Assembly (NCBI GenBank): GCA_025345505.1
Contig: JANVCC010000076.1
Span: forward strand, 13,787,134-13,851,133
Direction: 5' to 3'
DNA: 64,000 bases
Origin: Todiramphus chloris collaris
Taxonomy: Eukaryota; Chordata; Aves; Coraciiformes; Alcedinidae
The notes under the pieces were generated by a model. The model ran no database searches. It had not been told where the DNA came from and saw only the letters and a list, made by a program, of their open reading frames with translations. The position numbers were made by a program, and so were the translations under genes. Below, one piece after another: positions 24,896-37,440 of this stretch (positions within the stretch are counted from its first letter, which is position 1; each line of letters opens with the position of its first letter).

Positions 24896-26003
24896 TAATA
24901 TTCATTAGTCTCAGCATTATTTTCTTGACAAAAGAAAGACTGCATCATTGCAGTTAGAGATCCTCCAAGTAGTTTTTCTACTGCTGCAATAAAGATATCA
25001 TGACTGGAATTGCCTATGAAGGTTTTTTTCAGATTTATGTTAATAAAAAGGAAGGATCAGAATTGAGAAGAAAAATATTTATTTCTTTATGTCTTTACAA
25101 AGGACTAAAATCTGAAGCACTTCATATATCTTTTTTAGCAGTTTTGCAGATTTTCTGTATCCAAAAGAGAAAGTTTTCCCAGCATGCAAGTGGGCAAATA
25201 CTAATTTTTTGGAAATTTTCATAAACCATTGGTGAGGTCTTTATGTACTGAGCAATTTTTTTAAGAGGCAACTGCTCATTTAATGCTCTATGGTGTATAC
25301 CCAGGTGCCCAATGGGGAAAATGTGGTCTATCTTTCTCTTAGGGAGATAGAAAAAAAAAATTTAGTAGTTATTGCATGGATTTTGAATCAAATCCATCTG
25401 CACATGTGGAAGTCTTGTCTACTCACAGAGAGTAAAACTCTGACCTTAACAAAAAACTGCAGGAACCAGCAGAAGCTGAAATTACCATGTTACAACTATC
25501 ATCCACACATGAGACTGGATTATCAGCATGGTCCCCAAAAAGGGGGTTGGGGTTCTGTTCTTGATCAAGATGGAGCCATGTGTGAAAATGTGAAAAGCGT
25601 ATTGCTGCTGCTACCCACATTCCCTCCAGAATCCCAATGTCAATGTTTTGACAGCATGTCTTGACATCAAATACACAATACAGAAAATTAACTTAAAAGG
25701 TACATTCAAAACCATGTTAAAAATAAAAATTATCAAAATTTCATAGAAGGAAGTATACTTGTTCTTTTCCCAGTGTTATGCATGTGCTTTTCAAAATAAT
25801 CTAAAAATTAAAAAATCCCTGTGCAAAAGGATAAAAAACCCAAAAGCATTAAAAGAAGGTAACTGTACAGAATCTAACTAGAGTGAAACCATATCTAGAA
25901 GAGTGTAGAACAGCCTCTGGATAAGTTTTCTAGGTCAGTTTTTGTGCTGTAGTATAGAGAAGCCAAAGATAAAGCTTACTGTGCTTGTACCAAGGATAAA
26001 TAC
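24896..26003. other. AT-rich stretch without a recognisable gene
   Basis: The longest frame, 25290-25664 forward (124 codons), has no recognised similarity and no domain pattern. No transposon was recognised. Confidence 0.4.

Positions 26004-26039
<36 letters not shown>
26004..26039. repeat. Compound (AT)n(GT)n microsatellite
   Basis: About 19 bases of AT repeat followed by about 17 bases of GT repeat with no interruption. Confidence 0.95.
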
Positions 26040-26204
26040 CACGGATGTTCCATTTAGATTCACCTTGTGCTATGACCAGTTATTTTGTTATTCCTCTAAT
26101 TTAAGGATTACTTGAATTAATGACTTTGATTTGTTTTCATATCTAATGCAATTAGTTGTGAAGAGCTCATAATTTTTCTTTTAAAAATATTGCAGTTATA
26201 AATG

Positions 26205-26236
26205 CCCCCCCCCCAAAAAAAAAAAAAAAAAAAAAA
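26205..26236. repeat. C10 then A22 homopolymer pair
   Basis: Ten C are followed directly by 22 A. The A-run could be a retroposon tail, but no retroposed body was recognised upstream. Lengths in such runs are error-prone. Confidence 0.9.
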
Positions 26237-26456
26237 TCTATTGAAAATCTTGTGCTTATGCAACTGGTTTCTGTAAATACCCAGCTTGCTGAAATGGTAG
26301 CTGCAATCATTACATGGAAATGCTCAGATTAATGCATCACTAAGGAACAATACACGTGTTAATGAGACACTTTCATGTGCACATCTGAAGAACAAGATGG
26401 TCAAGTAATTTCAAATGAGTCAATGAACCACCTACATTAAGTACCAGGTCATCAGT

Positions 26457-26903
26457 CTACAGGTGAAACGTAAAAGCTTTTGAACTATCTACCCATCTAG
26501 TGCTTTCTATGAGCATAAAGCAAAGAAAATGTCTCATTTTGTCTCTTATGACTTCATTCAACCTCTGTTCAGATACATTGAAATATATTTGTGGAATAAT
26601 GACTGGAGGTGACTTAAAAATTAAAATCATACTAAACATGCAGCATTGTTCACACATTAAGGAAAGGTATAACACTGGAGAAACTTTCAGGGTAGAGCGA
26701 ACGGAATCCATTTCACAACAGTTCCCTATGCAACAGTGCTTGCAAGCAGCACAGGGGATGCAGTGGAGTGAAGATTCCACTGCCAAGCCCTGTGAAATCA
26801 CGTCAGAGATGGGAATTTGATGGTAACAGGACTGATAAGATGCCTGCTTGTGACTCTGTGCCAAGAGGCTGTCAGTTTTTGACAAAGTGCTGTCCTTGTG
26901 CAA
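26457..26903 (-). other. Unassigned 148-codon open frame
   Basis: This is the longest frame in the window outside repeats, rich in Cys (HCIPCAACKHCCIGNCC). I recognise no family. The opposite strand is also open for 106 codons (26500-26820), which argues for a composition effect. No splice sites or promoter stand out. It may belong to degraded internal sequence of the possible LTR element that follows. Confidence 0.12.
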
Positions 26904-27142
26904 ACTTTGCTCATCATAATGTCATTATAATACCAAAACACACCTCCATCCCAAAGGCTACCCGCCTCCAAAGTATGACCACCCCTCACTGAGCTTGCAC
27001 TGTGAATTTTCTTCAGCTATATCTTTAAAAACAAAGCGAGAGAAATTTACACCAATCATAACAAAGGTATTTATGACTAGAGTCACTCAAGCTTCGCCTT
27101 GAAGGTAAAAATAATTATAAAAATGGTTTGAATAAGGGGGGA

Positions 27143-27570
27143 TGTTAGGGAAGACATCATCATGGACAAGTCAGAGTGGATACTATTGCTGACCACCTCT
27201 GACTCCTGGGTTCAGTCAACAAGATGAATCTCACTTCCCCCCACTGGGACGCCTTTGGGTAAGATCAGGACTTTCTGAGTATTTCTGCAGGAAACTTAGA
27301 AATTTTAGTGAGCCGCTCTTTAATTTAATGCATTTGGTATACCTATACATGCTTTGCAGATAGAGAATTTATCACCAGCAATCCACAAGAACCTATACTT
27401 CTGTTGCTCTCAATAAAATTCACTATTCACATTGCTGGTTGCAAGAGTCTCTCCTTGGGCACTGCCAGCTCCTTACTGGCTGTGTGAAGCCACGGAGCGT
27501 GACTAAATGGGGAGTGCAGTGCTGTTAGTGAATCCGGAGCCATGAGAGTCCAGAGACACTGAATGCGACA
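27143..27570 (+). mobile_element. Possible LTR preceded by a polypurine tract
   Basis: AATAAGGGGGGA at 27131-27142 looks like a polypurine tract and is followed by TGTTAGGGAAG, a plausible LTR start. CTCAATAAAATTC near 27410 gives a polyadenylation signal, and GCGACA at 27565-27570 is a plausible end. If so, the preceding few hundred bases are the 3' end of the internal region. No second LTR was found. The limits are uncertain. Confidence 0.5.
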
Positions 27571-29700
27571 GGACTAATAGTGCCAAATTGGACATCACTC
27601 AGAATCTAAACCTAGCCACCCCCAGCCCCTCTGATATCTGAGGACCACCTGGAACACAAGGGGGTTTATTTTCTGCCAAATTACGTTACCCTTTCACATG
27701 ACAATATTGTAAACGCATCATGTTGCTGAATGCAGTATCTTGACTGGACTTCCAGGAAGCCCTCTGGTCCATCCCCCATGCCCAAAAGCAGGAGTAGCTA
27801 TACCCTGTGTCATTCCTGACAGATGTTTGTCTCTTACACTTAAAACCCCCAAATGACAGAGACTCTGCAACATCCTTAGGCATTCTGTTTTCATGTTATT
27901 CTACATTCGCTTTTGGAGTTGTTCCTAAATGTCTCATCTAAGTGTCCCTTGCCACAGTTTAAACCCACTATTTCTTCTGCTCTCTATGGGGATAGAGAAT
28001 AGATTAATTACTTTCTTTTTCCTTTCCTTTGTCCTTTAGATATCTAAAATTAGTCCTTTGACTTCATGGTCTCATTAGGAATGTCATTATTTAGCATCAT
28101 TGCAGAGTGAGGAGGCAATATTTTCTGGTAATATTTATGTAATTATTATCAAGGGAATAGTTTTTCTACTGTATCCATTTCCAACAGTATCTGCAATGGG
28201 ATTATGTCAGAATAAATGATAATACTGTTCCTTTTGGTAGTTCTATGGGGATAAAAAGAATAAAATGATCTAATGGGAACAATTGCAAGAGAGAGAAGCC
28301 GTCAATGAATGTTTGGGCTGCAGCTGACTGAGAGTTTCTCTTCCAGTTAAGAAGGTATTCCTTGTCTTACTCTGATTTTTGCTTATGTAACATCATGGGA
28401 AATTGAGGGATCAAACCAAAATGTGATAGCAGTGTTTTACATGTGAGTGTGTGTGTATTCTGAAGATGCTTCTGAAGATGCTTCCAGCCCCATATGTATA
28501 GTCATATGAAGTCTTTGTGTCACTGGGTAACTACAGAGAGAATATTTGTTTTTACTGACTTGTTCTCTGGCACCTAAAGCAACTTCTTTACTTTCTCATA
28601 GTCTCATGTCCACTCATTTTGACTTACTTGGGCACCTTTCAGCTGACACTTGGGCTCTATGGCCCCTTTTCTAGGATAGCAGTGTGAGCAGTAGCTTTAG
28701 AAACTTGAGCATATTTACACCTGTTCCGTGCTGCCATCAAAGGACTCTTTTTGTCCCACACACTGTTACAGCTTTGACTTCAATGCAGAACTCCAAGGTG
28801 ACACCAGAAGTAATTTTTGCATCACAATGTTCTTATTTTTCATCTCACTGTATTTTTTAAGGGAGTCCATTATGGTCACCTCACATGTGCCTCCATGATG
28901 TTGGGTGTGGAATGTCAAAAGACCTCTGTCTGGTGAGGAGAGTGACTGTTATGAGGACATCTTAGCTCATGCTCTCTACAGATCCCAAGAGTCTTTCCTT
29001 AACTTTTGTATTTATGTTTATAAGATGTTTTACAAGGACCTATAAAGATCTTTCCTGATGTTATGCTTCAGACCTCATTCTTCACATTTCTTAACATTTA
29101 GAGCCATCTATGTGCTTCTCTGCAAGTTGAGTCAAGGAGTCATAGCAGACTTACCTTATGTAATTTATAATTTTTATTACTTAATGATCTTGAAAGTAGT
29201 AAAATTAAAATAATAAGATAAACAGCATATAGAAATTAAACTCAGATGCTCAATAAAGTGTTTTAGTAACTTACATTACTGAATATAACAGTTTGTATAA
29301 TTCTTTCTGATATGCCAGTACCATAGCAGAATTTGGCATTTATAACAATTTTTAGAAGAAATTTTACTTATGGTTAATTTGCAAACTAATGCAGAGAGAT
29401 GCCAGAGATTATTCCTTAATTTGAAATCAGGACATGGACTGCTCAGATTTTCTGCTAATACAGAACTGAAAAAAACCACCATATTTTAGACACCTGTCTT
29501 CTCTTCTCCTTTAAGGGGAATGAATACATAATTACCATTAAGTCTATGTGGGAATTATGTGCCTCAGAGGAGAATGCCAAAACCCTGCACACAAGCTACC
29601 TGTAAGAATGCTTGGCACCAATCTATTCTGAAATCAACCTGTCAATCTTTGATCTCAAAACACATATAAGAATGTACATCCACACTTTGTAAGTACCTAA
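27571..29700. other. Gene-free stretch
   Basis: No gene or clear repeat was recognised. Frames are shorter than about 70 codons. Confidence 0.4.
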
Positions 29701-29708
29701 AGTGACAC

Positions 29709-29893
29709 CCCTCCCCTTCCCCTTCCCCTTCCCCTTCCCCTTCCCCTTCCCCTTCCCCTTCCCCTTCCCCTTCCCCTTCCCCTNNNNNNNNNNCCCCTTC
29801 CCCTTCCCCTTCCCCTTCCCCTTCCCCTTCCCCTTCCCCTCCCCCTCCCCCTCCCTCTCCCCCTTCCCCTTCCCCTTCCCCTTCCCCTTCCCT
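29709..29893. repeat. (CCCCTT)n array containing an assembly gap
   Basis: A hexanucleotide array, CCCCTT on the forward strand and AAGGGG on the reverse, is broken by ten N at 29784-29793 and by a variant CCCCCT/CCCTCT stretch near 29836-29860. Open frames giving Gly-Glu, Gly-Arg or Pro-Phe repeats are artefacts. The gap means the true array length is unknown. The reverse strand has many G4 runs and could form G-quadruplexes. Confidence 0.97.
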
Positions 29894-30225
29894 TCTTCCC
29901 TGATTTACCACAGTTTTTAGTCACCATCTCTCTCAGCCATGCCTCTACACTGACTGCCCAGATGTTCTCAGCACAGAACTGAAGCTTCTCCCTCCTTCAA
30001 ATGAAATGTGCACCCAAGCTGTGTTTAGTTTTTTTCCTCAATCATGTACCTTCCTTTCATTTATTGCCTACTTCTGAGTATAAGTTGGAAATCACTGACA
30101 AAGAGCTCTGGAAATGATGGTAAGACCAGGAATGTGATTCCCCGGTACATGTTCAAGGTGACAGCACCGCAGTGAGGAAGCCTGTCTTCCTAAATAAATA
30201 TTCAGGAACTGCCACAGTGATAAAT
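29894..30225. other. Gene-free stretch
   Basis: No gene or repeat was recognised between the CCCCTT array and the CR1 copy. Confidence 0.4.
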
Positions 30226-30684
30226 GCTGATAGGGTACAGAGGAATACTACAAAGCTGGTAAAGGGTTTGGAGCATGTGTCTGATGAGGAAAGGCTGAAG
30301 GATCTGGGGCTGTTTAGCCCCAAGAAAAGAAAGCTGAGAGGAGACCTTATTGCCCCCTACAATTACCTGAAGGGAAGTTGTAGCTAGGTGGCAGTTGGTC
30401 TGTTACCCCTGGTGACAAGTGACAGAACAAGAGGAAATGGCCTGAAGTTCAACCAGGGGAGGTTCAGGCTGGATATTAGGAAGCATTTCTTTCCAGAAAG
30501 GGTTGTCAGGCTTTGGAATGGCCTGCCCAGGGAAGTGGTGGAGTCACCATCCCTGGAACTGTTTAAGAGGTGGTTAGATGTTGTGCTTAGAGACATGGTT
30601 TAGTGGCTTTTGATAGGGCTAGGAATAAGGTTGGACTTGATGATCTTGAAGGTATCTTCCAGCCAAAACTATTCTATGATTCTC
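30226..30684 (+). mobile_element. CR1 LINE 3' end
   Basis: A 5'-truncated CR1 copy encoding the ORF2 C terminus and 3' UTR. Seen frames include [20 protein letters not shown] (30172-30387) and [20 protein letters not shown] (30388-30603), separated by a stop near 30385. The 3' UTR has AAGGTTGGACTTGATGATCT and ends with CTATTCTATGATTC. Confidence 0.93.
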
Positions 30685-33600
30685 CTTTTGGTTTTGGTTT
30701 GGTTTTTTTTTGCTATGCCGTTAGCTGATTTTAAAAATATCAGTTCCCACTTTCCTTGAATTAAAGCACTTTATAAAATCGGTAGGTTGAATATCTGAGG
30801 GCATATTCAGCACTTTTCTGTACCAATGTCTATATTTGGTAATTATGGATATTGCCTGTTAACCAGTAAGGAAAAGCTTTTTTTTGGCTGTTGCACAATG
30901 AGAATCACATTTGAGTTCAATATCTTTTTGAAGCTACATGCAGCATCTGTTCCTCCTATTTTTTTTTCTCTGTCTCAAAATTCCCATGGAATCTGCTGTA
31001 ATTGTTCATCAGACTTCCCAAAGCTATATTTAATGTAAAACAGCTCCATTAAACATCACTTGTCTATTGGAAATGAATCTATTATACAGTCCATGTGTAA
31101 TGCATCACTGATTCTAAATTAATAACAAATTATTAATTCATTAACTAAATTAATACCATTGTATTAATGTATACACATGCATCTGGTCAGATTAGCAGTT
31201 AAAAAACCCCAAATCTGAATTCAGATAACTGCTCATTGCCATGGGCAGACACCTGGAAATGGAAGATTCAGTCTGTGAATTTTTTATGCTCTTAGGCAAG
31301 TCATTAATATCTATGCCATAATTTCACAGTATGTAAAAGTGGGATAATGATGCCTGATGACCTCTGCGTAAGTGTTTTGAATCTTTATTCTACTCAATAT
31401 ATTATTGCTGCTGGTCTTCAAGGAATAAATCTATACCATGGAACTGTGGAGAAGCTTCAATGAACTCTGTCTGGAACTTGCATATTGAGCATGAGAAGTG
31501 AAGATATGAAATGCCTTCTCTATGCCCACCAAAGGCACAGGTAAATGGGATACAGATCTTTCCTCACAAAGATATGCAAATGAAGAGGATGTTACACCAC
31601 TTAGGCTGTTTGAGCATTGCTAGAGAATTTTTTGTTTGCTTGAGTGCTGATTTTGATGGGTCACAAGAGAGCTACAACCTACTGTAATTTACAGGTACCA
31701 TCACCTGTGTAGCTGGAACTTTTACAGAAAAAATTTATTATATCCAGACCCCTCCTCCCATACCCCTCAAAAAAACACCCAAAATCAAAACACAAACCAA
31801 CCAACCAAAAAAATACATGAAAACCAGAATCATAACTTCAAATATCATGATATGAAACTTTAAATAAAGTTGGAAACAACTCAGCAGCATTCCTTAGCAC
31901 TGAACCTGCAGTATCATATCTTTAGGACTCGAATCATAATGAGACACTATCAGCCCAGGTGGGTTTTTAACTTTGTTTCATTCACTTTGCTACTTATGTC
32001 CACAAAAATTGAAAGGAAATAAAAGAACTATGCCTGAAAATTATATTTCTTCTTACTCATCACTAGGCTTTTTTTTTATAGTCCATGTTTACACAATCAT
32101 AGAGAAAGCAAGGGAATAGAACAGAGTGATGTAAGAAGTGATAGAAGCTCTTTATGGCACAAATGTAAGACTGAATAGTCAAGCTGGGAATAGACTGTAA
32201 ATATAAAGACCACCCAAAAATCCTTACCTAACAAAGGAATTTTTTTAGAAGTATACATGTAATTCTGAACCTGCCACGGGAATGCTGGCTACCTAAAAGA
32301 ACCTAATTTTATTTTCTTCACTGTAATTTTTAACCTGCCACTTAATGTGCAGAAAACATTTCATGATGACATCTAGTGAAGAGTATTGTCAGTGCATATT
32401 AGGGAAAGTATACAGATATTTTAGGTAAGTAAAAGTATAGATTTTTGAAGAAGCATATAAGACATTAACAAAACAAACAGGAAGTCCACTTCTGTAGATA
32501 TGAGTATATTTGATTTTTATTTTCTGTACAGAAATTATACAGATACATAGTGTTCCAGGCAAGCATCATAAGTGATTCAAATACAGCAGGGGAGTTTTAG
32601 TAAAAACTTTTAAATTTCTAGCTTCCTTGAGAAAACTGCAGATTTTCATGTCCTGCTAGCTAAATATAACAGTTAGTCAATAATGTATAGGAAATCATTA
32701 AGTCTTTTAATTTTTTTGCTCTGTGTTTAGCTTCTCCCACCATTCTGAGAAACATCTGTATTGCTGGTACTAAAAGCATGCTTATTGTCTTCTTATTCTG
32801 TTTCCACATTCTTCTTATTATTATCAAAAGCAAGGAAATAGTAGAAAATATCCTTAGCCTTAAGGGTAGAACACTGATAAAACTGTCTTGATTAAAAACT
32901 TTTGAGGCTCTTCTCATTTATTTCCAGCAGACTCAGTTTGAAGCAAAGTATCCAGAAGGATCTGTGTAACGCTGAGTGACAGTCCTTGTCACAACAAGGT
33001 TACAGTAGATAACTGACTGCAATTCTCATTTGCAATGAGTGAGAGAGACAGGATTAGTCATTCTGATTCCTGACATCCATCTTTACAGGGAAAGATACTA
33101 ATAGAAAGAAGGGCTATCATGAACATACAAAAATGCATACTGCAGCTGCACAAGTTAGTAATAGTTGAAAATTCCCTTGCATTTCCACCACAAGTTAATC
33201 AGTCTCAATAAAATTATCTTCATGTGATTATGTTGTATGAAATATTTTTCCAATAATTTATTGAAATGTAATTCTTAATTTTCATGAGACTATTTTGTAA
33301 GCAATTTCATGCAAAACAAGCTGGTTTTTGAGTAGGGGAGCTAATGGAGCTGATTCCAGAAGATTTGTGACTTGTCACTTTGCTCTCATTTAAAAAAAAA
33401 AAAAAATTAGGTCACTTTCTGATGCCTTTTGTTACCTTTACTAAACTTCTTTCCAAGATCCTCTGCTTCCCCTCCTGTTCCTTATTTGTCTTTTCCTGGG
33501 ATGTGCTGAGATTGGGTTAGAATTATTCACAGTGGACAGGCACAAGGCTTTTAATCAGCTGGCTGATATCTGAATGAAAAGGACATATTTTTTCTTCCCT

Positions 33601-36486
33601 GTCTCTCAGTAGATCAGGACCAGAATCCTGCTGAGACCTCCACCCCTTTGTCAGATTTGGGTGCAACTGGCTAATATGTTAAAAAATTATCAGGGAGGAC
33701 AGACATATGGTCATAGAATCAAAACAGAAATCTCACCATTCCTCTTTCCACCCCAAACCCAGAGTACAAATGTTATAACCACAAAAGGCATCACCATATT
33801 GGCTCACAATAACTTAGATCAGTGAAACAAGCACTATGCTAGCCAGAGGTTACAAACTTAATGCCCTTCAACAAAGCAGTATTTTAGCTGATGGATACTA
33901 TAGTTGCACTCACTTGTATTATAGTTGTACTCACTTGTACTCACTTGTATATCCAAAGCTAACCTTGATAAAATGGTATTGTACTGAAAGATGGGGAGTT
34001 TTTTTAGTTTGAAACTGAACTGTAGAAAGAACAGTGTGGAAGTATTATGGTGCAGAGGCACCACTAGTATCACCATCAAAGACTCCACTGACCATCCAAG
34101 TACCTGACTGAGGGCTGATCTTCCTTACTGTTCACTGTGTGGGTCTTGTATGTGTCTGTTACCAAGAATTTGCTAGTACAAAGGAAGTGCTACAAATTTC
34201 CAGTTTCCTCCTATTTTCTTTTACTAAACCAATACCAACAATATCAGTCTTTTATGCAAAAGATGCAAACAGTAATGCACACTGCATTTTTCTTGCAGCA
34301 TAGATAAAAAAATCCAGGCAGTGAAATGTTAATCATCTTCTACAAAAGTGGTGAAAAAGAGATAATTTAGTTTTCTTTTGGTATACTTTCCTACATTTTG
34401 GCAATTCCCCTTCCTTAAAAGGATAACCTTGCAATTTAGGGAGGTAATCAAGATGACCTTTCAGTAAAGGGCATGGAAAGTATTCACATCTACTTCAGTT
34501 ACATGAATTCATTGCTTTCCATTCTTGAAGCTCACCCATGTATCTCCCAAGCCAGAAAGGTAAAAAACCTGTCATAATTATCCCAGATCAGTTTCAGGCA
34601 AAGCTAAAATACTGTAGCTTCAGTCAAACAAGTGAAGTATAATGACTCAGACTTACACTGACTTTATATCACAGGAATAAATAATAAAAATCCCAATGTA
34701 ATAAGGAGATGGCTTGTTTCTGAGTATCTTGATCTGCTTGGGAAATGAAACATTCATGTCCCTTCCATGACACAGGCGTAGTGTAGGACCTTATGTGAAT
34801 AATAAGCCAGCCTGAACTTTTCCCAGGTATCAGTAGGATTCCTTTGTTTTAAATGAGTGTTGCAAGGGTAAGCCTACTAAAAACAACTGATGTGCCTGTA
34901 GATCAGGAGTGGGGACCAGATGCAGACATGTGCAAAGATGGAAAAATAATAATAATTAAAAAAAAATTAATGAAGTTTTTACCTCACTTGGGGATTTCCT
35001 GTCAATGGTCACTGCTATTTGGATACCATTGGTTGTGGTGGAAGGTGACTGACAGATGAAGAATGTAACATATGCAGGTAAACAACTAGAATCTACCTGT
35101 GAGTTAACAATTTCTGGCTTAGTGCTTTTTACTGCCTATTCTGAAAAACATTTTGGTCAAATCTTCCTTTATTTCTTGGAGAAGGGAAGATAAGCCTACA
35201 GGAAAGAGAACCAAGCTGTCTACCAGCACTAGCAGGGCCCAGAAGTCACCAAGAGACCCTAATCACCCCGAACAGCCCCATCTGGGACCCTGACCTATGC
35301 AACTTCTACCCATAGGCCCAGAGCATCATTTACACTTAGGACTGCTACCCTTGACCCTTCTGAGCTATGGTATAGATATGTTTGTCTTTATGTCTGCCTC
35401 CTTCCTTGCTGGACCTTAGATCCACTGTGTATCTTTGTCTTCTGTGCTGTTCCTGGCTGGATCTGGACCATTCACTCACTGTGCCTAGGGCTGTCAATGG
35501 ACTTATTTTTCCGCACCTAACTTGCAATGCTGCACCCCTTGGTGAGTGAAAGGCCAGCCTATGCTAAAGTTACCCTCATCTCCAAACCCATCTGCTCCCA
35601 GACCCATGAAGCAGTCCGGCTCCCTGTCACCAAAGCCCTACCACACATGCTCAGCAGTTGTCATACAGGAAGTAGGCAGTATATTATGAATTTCTTTACA
35701 GAAGATTTTAGCATCACTGCTTTGAAGCAGTTCTAGCACAAAGCCTTCTCAGTTTTAACTTTTCTGTGTTTTGATTGAATATAAGAAATACAATTCGAAG
35801 TAATTAATTTCAAGGCACTGATATCCAAGTAGGTTTTGGGGTTTTGTGGGAAGCTTATATGGTGACTGTATACAATGCTAAAGCAGCAACTATAAAAATA
35901 CATGGGGAATTGTTCATTTACAAAGAATAATTGTCTTCCAAAGAAGACAACTTCACATGCTCTGATAATCTGCTGCAAGTGAGCCTCCTATCCCTTTCAA
36001 ACTGCCAGGATAGTTCTACAACATAACTGCTTAAAATAAGTGTAATGTCATCATTACCAGCTGCAACTAGTCCTTCTTTCCACCTATTTTGCACCTGTTA
36101 TTAACACTTTCCATCAGTATTGCTTTGATCAGTAATATATCAAAAAAACTTTTCAGGGAATGGCTTGTAGAGTAAACCAAATAACATTTTATTCCTACCT
36201 ATCAGATTATAGAAAACTTTCTCATTATTCTAGAAAGAGTGATATATTCTAAAAAGGTATAAATATTTTTATACATCTTTATATTGAACAGCTGCCATGA
36301 AAAATGGTTAACTAATTATTTTGTACAGCATTAACTCACCTTCAGCAAAAGAATCTTCTTCTGAATAACTAATTTATTGAATTATATACAAATCAGCAAG
36401 CCTTGTGTGTCATGGCATGTAAAACATTAAAGGCCACAAGTTCAGAGTAGTTGGCAACTACACTGTTCTCAGTTTAAGCTGACTCA
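30685..36486. other. AT-rich stretch without a recognisable gene
   Basis: No gene or clear transposon was identified in about 5.8 kb. A GC-richer patch at about 35190-35680 stands out but matched nothing I know. Short A-runs occur (for example 33391-33405). Frames are shorter than about 85 codons. Confidence 0.4.
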
Positions 36487-37440
36487 AGTTATGTTCTCCA
36501 GGGCTCAATACTGGGGCCATATTTAGTATCTGTAGCGATGATCTGGATGAGGGTGTCAAGTGCACCCTTGGTAAGTTTGCAGGTGACACCAGGTTGGGTG
36601 GGGGTGTCAATCTGTTTGAGGGTAGGAAAGATGTATAGAGGCATCTGGACAGGCTGGATAAATGGGCTGAGGCCAATGGGATGAGGTTCAGCAAGGCCAA
36701 GTGCTGAGTCCTCCACTTGAGTCACAACCCCATGCAATGCTACAGGCCTGGAGAAGAGTATCTGGAAAGATGCCTGGTGGAAAGGGACCTGAGGGTGTCA
36801 CTTGACAGCCAGCTGAGCATAAGCCAGCAGTGTGTTAAGCTGACTGAGAAGGCCAATGGCATCCTGGCTTGTATCAGAAATAGTATGGTTAGCAGGGCAA
36901 GGGAAGTCCCCCTGTACTTGGTACCTGTGAGGTCGCACCTCAAATACTGTGTTCAGTTTTGGGCCTCTCACTACAAGAAGGACATTGAGGTGCTGGAGAG
37001 TGTTCAAAAAAGGGCAATGAAGCTGGTGAAGGGTCTAAAGCACAAGTCTTACGATGAGCGTCTGGGGCAACTGGGGTTGTTTATCGTGGAGAGAAGGGGC
37101 TGAGGGGAGACCTTATCACTCTCTACAACTAACTGAAAGGTGGCTGTAGAGAGGTTTGGGTCAGTCTGTCCTCCCTAGTAATAAGTGATGGGACAAAAGG
37201 AAATGGCTTCAAGTTTTGCCAGGGGAGTGTTAGATTGGATATTTGAAAAAATTTATTTGCTGAAAGGGTTGACAAGCACTAGAACGGGCTGTCCAGGGAA
37301 GTAGTTGGGTCGCCATTCCTGCAAGTATTTAAAAGACATATAGATGTGGTTCTTAGGGACATAGTTTAGTGCTGGACTTGGTAGTGTTAGGTTAATGATT
37401 GGAGTTGATAATCTTAAAGGTTAATTTCATCTAAACCATA
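36487..37440 (+). mobile_element. CR1 LINE, reverse transcriptase C-terminal part to 3' UTR
   Basis: About 950 bp of CR1. It begins in the GCTCAATACTGGGGCC segment of the reverse transcriptase, continues through [20 protein letters not shown] and [20 protein letters not shown] (frame 36717-37103), and ends in the 3' UTR with GTGCTGGACTTGGTAGTG. The final ATTCTATGA repeat has decayed. The frame is broken several times, and the divergence looks higher than in the 24.1-kb copy, suggesting greater age. Confidence 0.92.

Noticed and set aside
29642-29927. Open frames with Gly-Glu, Gly-Arg and Pro-Phe repeats
   Set aside because: They are direct translations of the CCCCTT hexanucleotide array and cross an assembly gap.
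33700-33730. Reverse-oriented CR1 3' end (TCATAGAATC)
   Set aside because: Only one short match is present and no CR1 3' UTR follows.
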